Below are positions 1 through 8,138 of a stretch of 64,000 nt of DNA, piece after piece. The notes beneath the pieces were generated by a model. The model saw only the letters and a program-made list of their open reading frames with translations, ran no database searches and was not told the origin of the DNA. The position numbers were made by a program, and so were the translations under genes. This DNA comes from an uncultured Pelagibacteraceae bacterium. Its GTDB lineage: Bacteria; Pseudomonadota; Alphaproteobacteria; Pelagibacterales; Pelagibacteraceae. Position 1 is the first letter of the stretch. The number at the start of each line of letters is the position of its first letter. The stretch is taken from positions 62,001-126,000 of the forward strand of contig CACMSB010000001.1 of the NCBI GenBank assembly GCA_902616245.1, read 5' to 3'.

Positions 1-44
1 AGATCTTTACTAGGAATATCTTTTAAATTAATAAAATGTTTCAT
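1..44 (-). CDS. argF: Ornithine carbamoyltransferase, first codons only (partial)
   Basis: An ATG on the reverse strand at 44-42 opens a frame that runs off the left edge after 14 codons. The visible residues are MKHFINLKDIPSKD, the usual start of anabolic ornithine carbamoyltransferase, which makes citrulline from ornithine and carbamoyl phosphate. It starts one base after the argD stop codon, so the two are surely cotranscribed. argD-argF is a common alphaproteobacterial pair. Only the extreme N-terminus is visible, so the name rests on those residues and on the neighbour. Confidence 0.6.
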   Translation of the reverse strand, partial: MKHFINLKDIPSKD

Positions 45-45
45 T

Positions 46-1209
46 TCAATTTAGTTCTTTACAGACCTTGTTAATTATTTTTAAAGCTAAATTAATCTCA
101 CTTTTTTTTACATTTAACGGTGGAAGAATTCTAATAACATTTTCAGCAGCTCTTATTGTAAGTAACTTATTATCCATTAATTTTTGTATAAATTTTGTTT
201 GATCATTAAAAAGTTGTAAACCAATTAGGAGTCCTAGACCTCTCACTTCTTTTATGATATTTGGATATTTTTTTTTCAAATTCTCTAAATTTTTAATAAA
301 ATATTTAGACATTTTATTCACATTATTTAACAATTTATTATTTATTTGATCTAAAACTGCGTTACCGACAGTCATTGCTAATGGGTTGCCTCCAAAAGTA
401 GATCCGTGTGTGCCTGGAGTCATCGCTTTTGATATTTTATTTGTCATCAAGACTGCTCCTATCGGAAACCCACCTCCGATTCCTTTAGCTATAGGAACTA
501 TGTCAGGTTTCACTTTAGCATATTCAAATGCAAAAAATTTTCCTGATCTACCTATTCCACATTGAACTTCATCAAGAATTAATAATATATTTTTTTTATC
601 ACACAATTCTCTTAATTCTTTTATACACCATGAAGGAATAACTTTAATACCACCTTCTCCCATCACAGTTTCTATCATGATTGCAGCAGTGTTTTTATTA
701 ATTAAAGATTTTAATTTTTTGTGATCTCCAAATTTAAAATGATCAAATCCAGGAAATTTTGGCCCAAACCCTTCGACCATTTTTTTTGAGCCACTTGCAT
801 GTATCGCGGCTAATGTTCTGCCATGAAATGAATTTTTGATGCAAATTATTCTTGTTTTATAAGGTTTTCCAATAGAATAAAAATATCTTCTTGCAATTTT
901 TATTGCTGTTTCTGTCGCTTCAGCACCACTATTTTGAAATATTACAGAGTCTGCAAAAGTCCTATTAACAATTTTTTTTGCTAATTTCTCACCTTCTGGA
1001 ATTTTGAAAGCATTTGATACATGCCACAATTTTCTGGATTGTTTATTTATTGCTTCAACTAACTTAGGGTTTGCATGGCCTAAAGAATTTACAGCTATCC
1101 CTTGTACAAAATCTAAATATTTTTTACCTTTTTTAGATATTAGATAACTTCCCTTTCCTTTTTCAAAAGCTAGATCTTTTCTATTGTAGTTGTTAGCTAA
1201 AAAACTCAT
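46..1209 (-). CDS. argD: Acetylornithine aminotransferase
   Basis: This is a PLP-dependent class III aminotransferase of 387 residues, full family length. It interconverts N-acetylornithine and N-acetylglutamate semialdehyde in arginine synthesis and may also serve as the succinyl-DAP aminotransferase for lysine. Visible motifs are NSGAEATETAIK (cofactor phosphate region), NSFHGRTLAA, LILDEVQCGIGRSG (cofactor-ring Asp) and the Schiff-base lysine in PIAKGIGGGFP. The next gene downstream is argF, and argB and dapD/dapE lie elsewhere in the window. It diverges from gcrA across a 150-bp gap. Confidence 0.93.
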   Translation of the reverse strand: MSFLANNYNRKDLAFEKGKGSYLISKKGKKYLDFVQGIAVNSLGHANPKLVEAINKQSRKLWHVSNAFKIPEGEKLAKKIVNRTFADSVIFQNSGAEATETAIKIARRYFYSIGKPYKTRIICIKNSFHGRTLAAIHASGSKKMVEGFGPKFPGFDHFKFGDHKKLKSLINKNTAAIMIETVMGEGGIKVIPSWCIKELRELCDKKNILLILDEVQCGIGRSGKFFAFEYAKVKPDIVPIAKGIGGGFPIGAVLMTNKISKAMTPGTHGSTFGGNPLAMTVGNAVLDQINNKLLNNVNKMSKYFIKNLENLKKKYPNIIKEVRGLGLLIGLQLFNDQTKFIQKLMDNKLLTIRAAENVIRILPPLNVKKSEINLALKIINKVCKELN

Positions 1210-1312
1210 ATCTTAATTTTATAAAATTTATTTCAACCTGAAGTTATAATTATTTATCTTTATTATTGTTGAAAAATAAAAAAAAATACTTGTTTTATTA
1301 AGTTTATATGCT

Positions 1313-1325
1313 CAACATAATGTTG
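1313..1325. promoter_or_regulatory. Perfect 13-bp inverted repeat upstream of gcrA
   Basis: CAACAT-A-ATGTTG is a perfect 6-1-6 inverted repeat in the argD/gcrA divergent intergenic region, 34 bases before the gcrA ATG. Its size and place suit an operator for a dimeric regulator. Nothing in the sequence identifies the protein, and short palindromes arise easily in AT-rich DNA. Confidence 0.3.
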
Positions 1326-1359
1326 TTTAAATTTAATTAAATACAATATATAGTAAAAT

Positions 1360-1857
1360 ATGAGCTGGACTGAAGAAAAAGTATCAAAACTTAAAGAATT
1401 ATGGGGTAAAGGACAAACTGCAAGCCAAATTGCTGAAATAATTGGTGGTGTTTCAAGAAATGCAGTAATTGGAAAAGCTCACAGACTAAATTTATCAGCT
1501 AAAATAAAAACCAGATCTACAGTAAATTTTAACAAAAACAGTAACGAGAAAACTGACAGTAAGATACCGTCATTAAAAGGTAAGAGAAGTAAATTTAAAT
1601 CTTTGATTTTAGATAAAAATTTTGAACCAGCTAAAAATTTGACATTGGAAGAACTTAATGAAGAAACTTGTAAATATATGGAAGAACATCCTGATGACAA
1701 TGATCCGAGATTTTGTGGAAGAAAAAATGTAGAAAAATTTTCATATTGTCCTTTACATTTAATGATTGTATTTCAACCAAAAGGCAAAAAAGAAGATTTT
1801 GTTGATAAGGATGAGGAAATGCCAAAGTTCATTGCCAAAAAAATTAAATCTGCTTAG
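1360..1857 (+). CDS. gcrA: GcrA family cell-cycle regulator
   Basis: The protein has 165 residues. Its N-terminus MSWTEEKVSKLKELWGKG, followed by SASQIA-like helix-turn-helix text (TASQIAEIIGGVSRNAVIGK), is the signature of GcrA. In Caulobacter, GcrA binds sigma-70 RNA polymerase and acts at CcrM-methylated GANTC promoters. The middle (about residues 50-105) is basic and low in complexity. The C-terminal part has a conserved CKYMEEHPDD...FCGRKN...YCPLHL cysteine/histidine pattern typical of the family. It is transcribed alone and overlaps the stop of the convergent SHOCT gene by 3 bp. No CcrM methylase is in this window. Confidence 0.92.
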   Translation: MSWTEEKVSKLKELWGKGQTASQIAEIIGGVSRNAVIGKAHRLNLSAKIKTRSTVNFNKNSNEKTDSKIPSLKGKRSKFKSLILDKNFEPAKNLTLEELNEETCKYMEEHPDDNDPRFCGRKNVEKFSYCPLHLMIVFQPKGKKEDFVDKDEEMPKFIAKKIKSA

Positions 1858-2129
1858 TTAATTATTTTTTGTTTAGCTTTAGTATACTCTTCCTCTGTTA
1901 AAATTCCTTCTTTTTTAAGTTTGTCCAACTTTAAAATTTCTTCAGAAATACTTATCTTCTGATTTTTTTCTAAATCTTCATAATAAATAACTTCGTCATT
2001 TTGCTCTTCAGTATTTTCTTTTTTAATATTTCTCCTCGCTTCAATACCCATGCTTATGGGTTTTGATGCTATAAATATTACTATTACTAATAAAATTAAA
2101 CAAGTACCTATAACTAAATATGTTGTCAT
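1854..2129 (-). CDS. Small membrane-anchored protein with C-terminal SHOCT motif
   Basis: I placed the start at the ATG at 2129, which begins MTTYLVIGTCLILLVIVIF. A longer in-frame start would overlap the upstream gene by more than 30 bp and add an unconvincing tail. The 91-residue product has one N-terminal membrane segment (residues 3-22), a short charged linker and a C-terminal helical hairpin (LDKLKKEGILTEEEYTKAK). That hairpin matches the SHOCT motif found at the ends of many small bacterial proteins. No enzymatic domain is present and the function is unknown. It lies 5 bp after the NDUFA9-like gene, so the two are probably cotranscribed. Confidence 0.75.
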   Translation of the reverse strand: MTTYLVIGTCLILLVIVIFIASKPISMGIEARRNIKKENTEEQNDEVIYYEDLEKNQKISISEEILKLDKLKKEGILTEEEYTKAKQKIIN

Positions 2130-2134
2130 ATAAA

Positions 2135-3079
2135 TTAATTTTTTGTGTATTGCCCCCCTGATCGCCAATTATAACTATATTTTTTGATTTCTGTTTCAAA
2201 TTTTTTTTTTGCTATAATACCTAAATCATTATTTGTCTTGTAAATCCCACTTTTGATATTATCATATTTCAATAAAATTAATTGATCTTGAGTTAATAAA
2301 GGATTAGGGAGCAACTCTAGAACTTTAGCAGAAATTTTTGCTATCATGTTTGGCAGAGGTATTAATAATCTTTTTTTATTTATTGCTCTTAATAAAATAT
2401 TTAAAATTTCTTTAAAACTTAGTTGTTCAGGCCCGACACATTCCAAAGTTAAATTGTTTTTTTTCTTTTGAATAATATCAAGTATTATATCTGTAAGTTC
2501 TGATACATGAATAGGAGCAAATTTTGTTTTACCAAAATAATAAATAGGCATAAATGGGAGTCTGCTAAGAAGAGTCATAAAATTAGTAGAGAATTTATCA
2601 TCGACTGAATAAACTATAGATGGTTTTAATATAACGGCTTTTTTAAAATTATTTCTAATTTTTTTTTCTCCATTCAATTTAGAATTTGCATAAATACTAT
2701 CTAATGCTTGCTCTATTCCCAGAGATGATAAATGAATGAAGTTTTCTAAATCATATTTGCTAGCTTTTTTTGATAACATATCTGGTAAATCAGTATGTAA
2801 ATTTTTGAATTGATTATTTTTTTTTTCGTATAAAATGCCGACTAAATTTATACAAATTGAGCATTTTTGAATTAGAGGGTCAATTTTATCTTCACTAAAA
2901 TTTTTAAGCTCAATTAGATCTAAATATCCAGGATTTGCCTGCGTTTTGAGTATGTATCCCGCTCTGTGAATGTTTCTCGTTATTGCTGTTACTTTGTAGT
3001 TATTTTTTGTAAGCTTTCTTACTAAATTTCTTCCTATTTGACCTGTGGCACCGAAAAGTAGAATTTCTTTTTGTTTCAT
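2135..3079 (-). CDS. NAD(P)-binding atypical SDR, complex I NDUFA9-like family
   Basis: This 314-residue Rossmann protein opens with the dinucleotide-binding motif GATGQIG (residues 10-16), followed by VTAITRN at the second strand. HLSSLGI and the segment VILKPSIVYSVDDKF follow the NDUFA9/COQ11 pattern of atypical short-chain dehydrogenases. NDUFA9 is an accessory subunit of mitochondrial complex I. Bacterial relatives are often annotated as complex I-associated or ubiquinone-related, but their role is mostly untested. The gene diverges from rnd with only 16 bp between start codons, so the two leaders must be extremely short or the promoters overlap the neighbouring coding sequence. Confidence 0.8.
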   Translation of the reverse strand: MKQKEILLFGATGQIGRNLVRKLTKNNYKVTAITRNIHRAGYILKTQANPGYLDLIELKNFSEDKIDPLIQKCSICINLVGILYEKKNNQFKNLHTDLPDMLSKKASKYDLENFIHLSSLGIEQALDSIYANSKLNGEKKIRNNFKKAVILKPSIVYSVDDKFSTNFMTLLSRLPFMPIYYFGKTKFAPIHVSELTDIILDIIQKKKNNLTLECVGPEQLSFKEILNILLRAINKKRLLIPLPNMIAKISAKVLELLPNPLLTQDQLILLKYDNIKSGIYKTNNDLGIIAKKKFETEIKKYSYNWRSGGQYTKN

Positions 3080-3095
3080 ATATATATTCTATCAA

Positions 3096-3707
3096 ATGAA
3101 ATTAGATATTAAATTACACAAAGAAGATTTGCCAGATGATTTGGAGTTTAGTGACAAAATTGCTGTGGATTGTGAGTTTATGGGTCTAAATGTAGCAAGA
3201 GACGCTTTGTGTTTAGTTCAAATTTCTAATGGCAAAAATGATGCACATATTGTCCAGCTCGACAGAGGGAAATATAAAGCTCCAAATTTGATCAAAATTT
3301 TAAGTGATAAAAATGTCAATAAAATTTTTCATTATGCTAGGGCAGATTTATTATTCATAAAAAAATATTTAGGAGTTCAGGTTGAAAATATTAACTGCAC
3401 AAAAATTATGAGTAAACTAGCTAGAAGCTATAGTGATAAGCATGGATTAAAAGATCTTGTAAAAGAATTTACGGGAAATGATGTAAGCAAAAATCTTCAG
3501 ACGTCAGACTTTGGTGGAATTCTGAGTGAGAAACAACTTCAATACTGTGCTAAAGATGTAATATTTTTACATCAAATTTATGATGGATTAGAAAAAATTT
3601 TGGTTAGGGAAAATAGAATTAATTTATACTTAAACGCAAAAAAATTTATTCATACTAGAGTAGAACTCGATTTAGCATCATTCAATGATGATATATGGGC
3701 TCATTAG
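3096..3707 (+). CDS. rnd: Ribonuclease D (short form, 3'-5' exoribonuclease)
   Basis: I use the ATG at 3096 (MKLDIKLHKEDLPDDL). An in-frame upstream ATG would overlap the divergent gene and add an odd hydrophobic tail. The 203-residue protein is the bare DEDDy exonuclease domain: VDCEF (D25, E27), FHYARADL (D84) and YCAKD (Y150, D154). It lacks the C-terminal HRDC domains of E. coli RNase D, as usual for alphaproteobacterial versions. It processes tRNA and other RNA 3' ends. It heads the long forward operon and its stop lies just before the kdsD start. Confidence 0.9.
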   Translation: MKLDIKLHKEDLPDDLEFSDKIAVDCEFMGLNVARDALCLVQISNGKNDAHIVQLDRGKYKAPNLIKILSDKNVNKIFHYARADLLFIKKYLGVQVENINCTKIMSKLARSYSDKHGLKDLVKEFTGNDVSKNLQTSDFGGILSEKQLQYCAKDVIFLHQIYDGLEKILVRENRINLYLNAKKFIHTRVELDLASFNDDIWAH

Positions 3708-3709
3708 TT

Positions 3710-4690
3710 ATGCAAAAAAAAAAAATTAAAATAATTGGTAAAGAAGTAATTAAAGTAGAATTTAATGCACTAAAGAAATTAAGAAGCAGTATTGGCGAAA
3801 GTTTTTACAAAATAATTAAATTAATAATTTATAATAAAAAAGGAAAAGTTATAATATCAGGTGTAGGTAAAAGTGGAATTATAGCCAGAAAATGGGCTGC
3901 AACTTTTTCCTCTACAGGAACACCAGCTTTTTACTTAGATCCATCGAATGCAAGTCATGGAGATATGGGTCAAATAGTGTCTAATGATATAGTCATTTTA
4001 ATAAGTAATAGTGGAGAAAGCAATGAACTTAAAAATATTATTCAATACACTTCTAGAAATAAAAATATAAAACTAATTGGAGTCACATCTAAAAAGAGTT
4101 CAATATTATATAAGAACTCTGATGTTAATTTTTTAATGCCAAAATTTAATGAGGCAGGACCTGAAAATTTTATACCTACCTCATCAACTACTGCTCAATT
4201 AGCATTAGGTGACGCAATTGCTTTAGCATGTATGAATTTTAATAAGTTTACCAAATCTGATTTTAAAAAGGTTCATCCTAGTGGTTCACTATCTATTAAA
4301 CTTAAAACCGCAGGTGATTTGATGATAAGAGGTAACAAATTACCCTACATTAAAGAAAATCATAATATGAAGACAGCTTTAAAAATAATTAATAAAAAAA
4401 ATGTGGGTGTGTTGTTAGTTAAAAATATCAAAGGTAATACTGTTGGGATAATTAGTGATGGGGATGTAAAAAGAATTGCTCAAAAATTTAAGGACTTTGA
4501 AATGTTAAAATTAAAAAAAGTAATGAAAAAACAACCAATTAGTATTGAGATAGATACTTTAGCTGCGAAAGCATTATCAATAATGAATAACAAAAAAATT
4601 ACCTCACTTTGTATTCATAGTCAGAAAAATAAAAGAAAAACTATTGGATTATTGCATATGCATGACATTTTAAATGCAAATATCAATTAA
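3710..4690 (+). CDS. kdsD: D-arabinose-5-phosphate isomerase
   Basis: It interconverts ribulose-5-phosphate and arabinose-5-phosphate, the first step to KDO for lipopolysaccharide. The product has about 326 residues: an N-terminal SIS sugar-isomerase domain (IISGVGKSGIIARK, then SASHGD-like NASHGDMGQI and SNSGES) followed by two CBS domains from about residue 205 to the end. I prefer the ATG at 3710, two bases after the rnd stop; an in-frame ATG at 3695 inside rnd is the alternative. The adjacent lptC and lptB confirm the envelope context. The stop overlaps the lptC start (TAATG). Confidence 0.9.
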   Translation: MQKKKIKIIGKEVIKVEFNALKKLRSSIGESFYKIIKLIIYNKKGKVIISGVGKSGIIARKWAATFSSTGTPAFYLDPSNASHGDMGQIVSNDIVILISNSGESNELKNIIQYTSRNKNIKLIGVTSKKSSILYKNSDVNFLMPKFNEAGPENFIPTSSTTAQLALGDAIALACMNFNKFTKSDFKKVHPSGSLSIKLKTAGDLMIRGNKLPYIKENHNMKTALKIINKKNVGVLLVKNIKGNTVGIISDGDVKRIAQKFKDFEMLKLKKVMKKQPISIEIDTLAAKALSIMNNKKITSLCIHSQKNKRKTIGLLHMHDILNANIN

Positions 4691-5382
4691 TGTCTATTAA
4701 ATCTTTGCTGCAGCTAATTTTACTGACCTTAATAGTTTTAATAATTGGTGGAATATATTTCTTATATTTTTACTCAAATTCAAATGATGAAATTTTAAAT
4801 TACAAAAAAAATTTAGAAGAAATGAATGTTAATAAAGTTAATGAAAATTTAATGGAAAATAGTATTAACTTAGAGGATAAAAAAGTAGAATTAGAGCAAA
4901 ATAAAAATATTAAATTAAAAAATGATAAAACTGAAGAAAACGATGCATTAAATGAGAACAAAAATCTAACAAAAGATATAGAATATTTAACAACTGACAA
5001 CGATGGCAACAAATACAAAATTATTGCAAAATTAGGAGAGACCAGCACTAAAGATAGTAATATACTTAAACTAACAAAAGTCGACGGTATAGTCTCTTCA
5101 AAAATTCAGGGTGATATAAAAATTTCCTCTGAGTTTGCTGAGTATAATTTCAGTAATCAAAATTCTAAATTTTATGAGAATGTAAAGATTTATTATGATA
5201 ATAAAGAAATAAGTTGTGATAATTTGGATTTAAACATAAGTAAGAATATTGCTGTAGCATATAACAATGTTATTATAAATGATAATAATTCAATTCTAAA
5301 AGCAGATAATATTACTATGGACATATTAACAAAGGATATCAAAATTAACTCTAGTAAAAAAATAAAGGTTTTGAGCAATTAA
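4690..5382 (+). CDS. lptC: LPS export periplasmic protein LptC
   Basis: A single N-terminal membrane anchor (residues 5-27) precedes a Lys/Asn/Glu-rich linker of about 60 residues. After that comes an OstA/LptC-type beta-jellyroll region (residues 95-228) with repeating pairs such as LKLTKVDGIVSS, YENVKIYYDN and ILKADNITMD. LptC links the LptB2FG transporter to the periplasmic bridge that carries LPS outward. It is longer than usual (230 residues). In most alphaproteobacteria lptA follows here, but the next gene is lptB. Sequence similarity in this family is weak, so the call leans partly on position. Confidence 0.8.
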   Translation: MSIKSLLQLILLTLIVLIIGGIYFLYFYSNSNDEILNYKKNLEEMNVNKVNENLMENSINLEDKKVELEQNKNIKLKNDKTEENDALNENKNLTKDIEYLTTDNDGNKYKIIAKLGETSTKDSNILKLTKVDGIVSSKIQGDIKISSEFAEYNFSNQNSKFYENVKIYYDNKEISCDNLDLNISKNIAVAYNNVIINDNNSILKADNITMDILTKDIKINSSKKIKVLSN

Positions 5383-6158
5383 TGGCTTTGATAAAAAAAT
5401 TTAAAGTAAAAAGTTATAATTCGAATGAACCTATAGTTGAATTAAAAAATATATCAGTTTTTTATAATAAAAGACAAATACTAAATAATATAAGTGTCAA
5501 AATTAATAAAAACGAAATTCTCGGGATGCTTGGGCCAAATGGAGTGGGGAAATCTACGATCTTTAATTTAATTACCGGATTAAAAGAGCCAAATTATGGA
5601 AAGATATATATAGATGGTATTGAATGCACAGGGTTGCCAATAAATGAAAGATTTACAAAATTCAAGTTAGGATTAGTTCCACAATATGGCGGTGTTATTC
5701 AAGATCTTACTCTACATGACAATCTTAAATTAGTCTCTGAAATTCATATAATTGAAAAAGATTTAAGAAATATGAAGATAGATAAATTAATAACTCAATT
5801 TGAATTTGAAGCATTATTAAATATAAAGGCTAAACATTTGTCTGGAGGACAAAGAAAAAAACTTGTTATAGCAATGGCTTTGATTAATGATCCAAAAATA
5901 TTATTATTAGATGAACCGTTTGCAGCTCTAGATATTTTAACAATTAAGATGTTGCAAGAAATAATTCTAAATTTGCAATCTAATGATGAGATTTCAGTTG
6001 TAATTTGTGATCATCAAGCAAGAGATTTGCTTAGCTGTGTAAATAGAGCAATCATTTTATCAAATGGAAAAATTATTGCCTCAGGTAGCCCAGATGAAGT
6101 TATATCTGACAAAGATGCTAAAACGCAGTATTTTGGTGAAGAATTTAATATTAAATAA
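5382..6158 (+). CDS. lptB: LPS export ABC transporter ATPase LptB
   Basis: This 258-residue ABC ATPase has a Walker A motif GPNGVGKST (51-59), Q-loop glutamine Q101, signature LSGGQ (153-157), Walker B ILLLDE (173-178) and H-loop histidine H211. LVPQYGGVIQDLTLHDNL and FAALDILTI are characteristic of LptB. It powers LPS extraction from the inner membrane with LptF, LptG and LptC. The first 17 residues are a basic extension not usual in the family. The start overlaps the lptC stop (TAATG), so translation is probably coupled. Confidence 0.93.
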   Translation: MALIKKFKVKSYNSNEPIVELKNISVFYNKRQILNNISVKINKNEILGMLGPNGVGKSTIFNLITGLKEPNYGKIYIDGIECTGLPINERFTKFKLGLVPQYGGVIQDLTLHDNLKLVSEIHIIEKDLRNMKIDKLITQFEFEALLNIKAKHLSGGQRKKLVIAMALINDPKILLLDEPFAALDILTIKMLQEIILNLQSNDEISVVICDHQARDLLSCVNRAIILSNGKIIASGSPDEVISDKDAKTQYFGEEFNIK

Positions 6159-6163
6159 ACTGT

Positions 6164-7489
6164 GTGAAAAATTTCTTAGTAATAAATAATAAAATCAAAA
6201 GCTTTAATAAAAATATCACCGTCAGTGGTGATAAAAGTTTATCTATAAGGGCAGTATTACTAGCCTCACAAGCTATTGGAAAATCAAGAATATCGAATTT
6301 ATTAGAATCTGAAGATGTTTTAAATTCATTAAAAGTAATAAAAAAACTTGGATCAAATTTTAAGAAAAAAAATAATCTATATGAAATTGATGGTTATGGT
6401 TTAAATAGTTTTTACCTGAAAAAAAAATTAAGAATTTATACTGGAAATTCTGGTACTTTAGCACGATTAATACTAGGGCTATTAGTAAATGTTAATCAAG
6501 AAGTTAAAATTTATGGAGATAAAAGTCTCTCTAAAAGAGATTTTTCTAGAATATCAAATCCACTTAAAGTTTTTGGAGTTAATATAAAACTGTCAAATAA
6601 TTCTCTCCCAGCGACTATAATTGGAACAAAATACTTAAGGCCAATAAATTATTTTGAAAATTTAGGAAGCGCTCAGTGCAAAAGCGCTATTATGCTTGCA
6701 GCACTAAAAACAAATGGGGTAACAAAAATAAAAGCAAAAAAATCTAGAAATCACACTGAATTACTTTTTCAAAATTTAAATATACCTATAAAATTAAAAA
6801 AAACTAAAAAATTTGACTTTATAGAAATCAATGGACCTTCTAACTTCAGTTCATTTAATTATAATATACCAGGAGACATTAGCTCTAGTGCCTTTTTTAT
6901 AGTTCTAACACTTTTAAGTAAAAATTCTTCAATATTGATTAAAAATATAAATATTAATCCATCTAGAACAGGGATTATAAAAATTCTAAACAAAATGAAT
7001 GCGAATATAACTTTTAAAAATAAAAAAGTTTATAAAGGTGAAGCCGTTGCTGATATTTTTGTTAAAAGTAAATCTAATATAAAATCAATAAAATGCCCAG
7101 AGTACATGAATAGCTCTGCTATAGATGAATTTTTAATAATCTTCTTGGTTGCTGCTAAAGCAAAAGGAATATCTACTTTCAAAAATTTAGGTGAGCTTAA
7201 TAAAAAAGAGAGCCCAAGACTAGATATAGGAATAAATTTTTTAAAAAAAATTGGGGTAAAGGTTTTAAGAAAAAAAAATGATATTCAAATATATGGTAAT
7301 CCTAAATTAAAATTAAAAGACGAATATATAATGAAAGATTTTTTAAAAGACCATAGAGTATTTATGATGAGTTCTGTTGCAGCTTTAACACTGGGTGGGA
7401 AATGGAAAATTTATGACCAAGACTCAATAAAAACATCATTTCCAAATTTTATTAAAATCATAAAAAAATTAGGAGCAATAATTAATTAA
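6164..7489 (+). CDS. aroA: 3-phosphoshikimate 1-carboxyvinyltransferase (EPSP synthase)
   Basis: The enzyme joins shikimate-3-phosphate and PEP in the shikimate pathway; aroK and aroB lie 33 kb away. It has 441 residues and a GTG start five bases after lptB. Conserved parts include GDKS (22-25), GNSGTLARL, PGDISSSAFF, the IDE near residue 322 and the DHR near the end. Several motif neighbours differ from the usual sequence: SHRA is SIRA, RDHTE is RNHTE, ESDRL is ESPRL and DELP is DEFL. The main catalytic Lys, Arg, Asp, Glu and His positions remain, so activity is likely. Glyphosate class is not inferred. Confidence 0.92.
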   Translation: MKNFLVINNKIKSFNKNITVSGDKSLSIRAVLLASQAIGKSRISNLLESEDVLNSLKVIKKLGSNFKKKNNLYEIDGYGLNSFYLKKKLRIYTGNSGTLARLILGLLVNVNQEVKIYGDKSLSKRDFSRISNPLKVFGVNIKLSNNSLPATIIGTKYLRPINYFENLGSAQCKSAIMLAALKTNGVTKIKAKKSRNHTELLFQNLNIPIKLKKTKKFDFIEINGPSNFSSFNYNIPGDISSSAFFIVLTLLSKNSSILIKNININPSRTGIIKILNKMNANITFKNKKVYKGEAVADIFVKSKSNIKSIKCPEYMNSSAIDEFLIIFLVAAKAKGISTFKNLGELNKKESPRLDIGINFLKKIGVKVLRKKNDIQIYGNPKLKLKDEYIMKDFLKDHRVFMMSSVAALTLGGKWKIYDQDSIKTSFPNFIKIIKKLGAIIN

Positions 7490-7490
7490 A

Positions 7491-8138
7491 ATGAAAAGAA
7501 AAATTATAACAGTAGCAATTGATTCTCCTGCAGCTGCCGGAGCAGGCACACAGGCAAAGCTTATAGCAAAAGAATATAATTTAGCCTACCTGGACACTGG
7601 TAAAATTTATAGAATTATTGGAGAATTGAAACTAAAAAAAAATAAATTAAAATACAACGACATAAAAAAAAAAATAAAAAATATAAATTTAAGAGAACTT
7701 GATAACAATTCTTTAATCAATGACAAAGTTGCTAGTGCAGCAGCTGAAGTTGCAAAAGATATTAAAATTAGAAAAATAATTAAAAACTTCCAAATAACAT
7801 ATGGTAACAATCCCCCTAAAAAATACTCAGGCTCCGTTTTGGATGGTAGAGATATAACATCAGTAATTATGAAAAATGCAATGTTTAAATTTTATATTAC
7901 AGCTAACGTAGAGACGAGAGCTAGAAGGAGATATCTAGAGTACAAAAAGCTAAAAAAAAAAATAAGCTATTATGAGGTTCTTAAAGGCCTAAAAATTAGG
8001 GACTATGCTGATAAAAATAGAAAAATTAGTCCTTTAAAAAAAACCAAAGATTCAATCTTGATTAATACTTCTAAATTAAGTAAGAAAGCGAGTTTTTTAA
8101 AAATAAAGACTATTATGGACAAAATATTGAAAAAATAA
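7491..8138 (+). CDS. cmk: Cytidylate kinase with atypical P-loop
   Basis: It phosphorylates CMP/dCMP and stands in the conserved aroA-cmk-rpsA order. The 215-residue product keeps the family's LDTGKIYR, LDGRDITSV, ARRRYLE and IRDYADKNRKISPLK motifs, which cover CMP binding and the lid. The P-loop is unusual: the normal GPAAAGKGT reads SPAAAGAGT, so the first glycine is Ser12 and the phosphate-binding lysine is Ala18. I checked the codon (GCA). It may be an active divergent enzyme using another basic residue; loss of activity seems unlikely in such a gene order. The stop overlaps the rpsA start (TAATG). Confidence 0.88.
   Translation: MKRKIITVAIDSPAAAGAGTQAKLIAKEYNLAYLDTGKIYRIIGELKLKKNKLKYNDIKKKIKNINLRELDNNSLINDKVASAAAEVAKDIKIRKIIKNFQITYGNNPPKKYSGSVLDGRDITSVIMKNAMFKFYITANVETRARRRYLEYKKLKKKISYYEVLKGLKIRDYADKNRKISPLKKTKDSILINTSKLSKKASFLKIKTIMDKILKK

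Noticed and set aside
1327..1340. CtrA-type TTAA half-sites upstream of gcrA
   Set aside because: Three TTAA words occur, but none has the 7-base spacing of a CtrA box, and TTAA is very common in this DNA.
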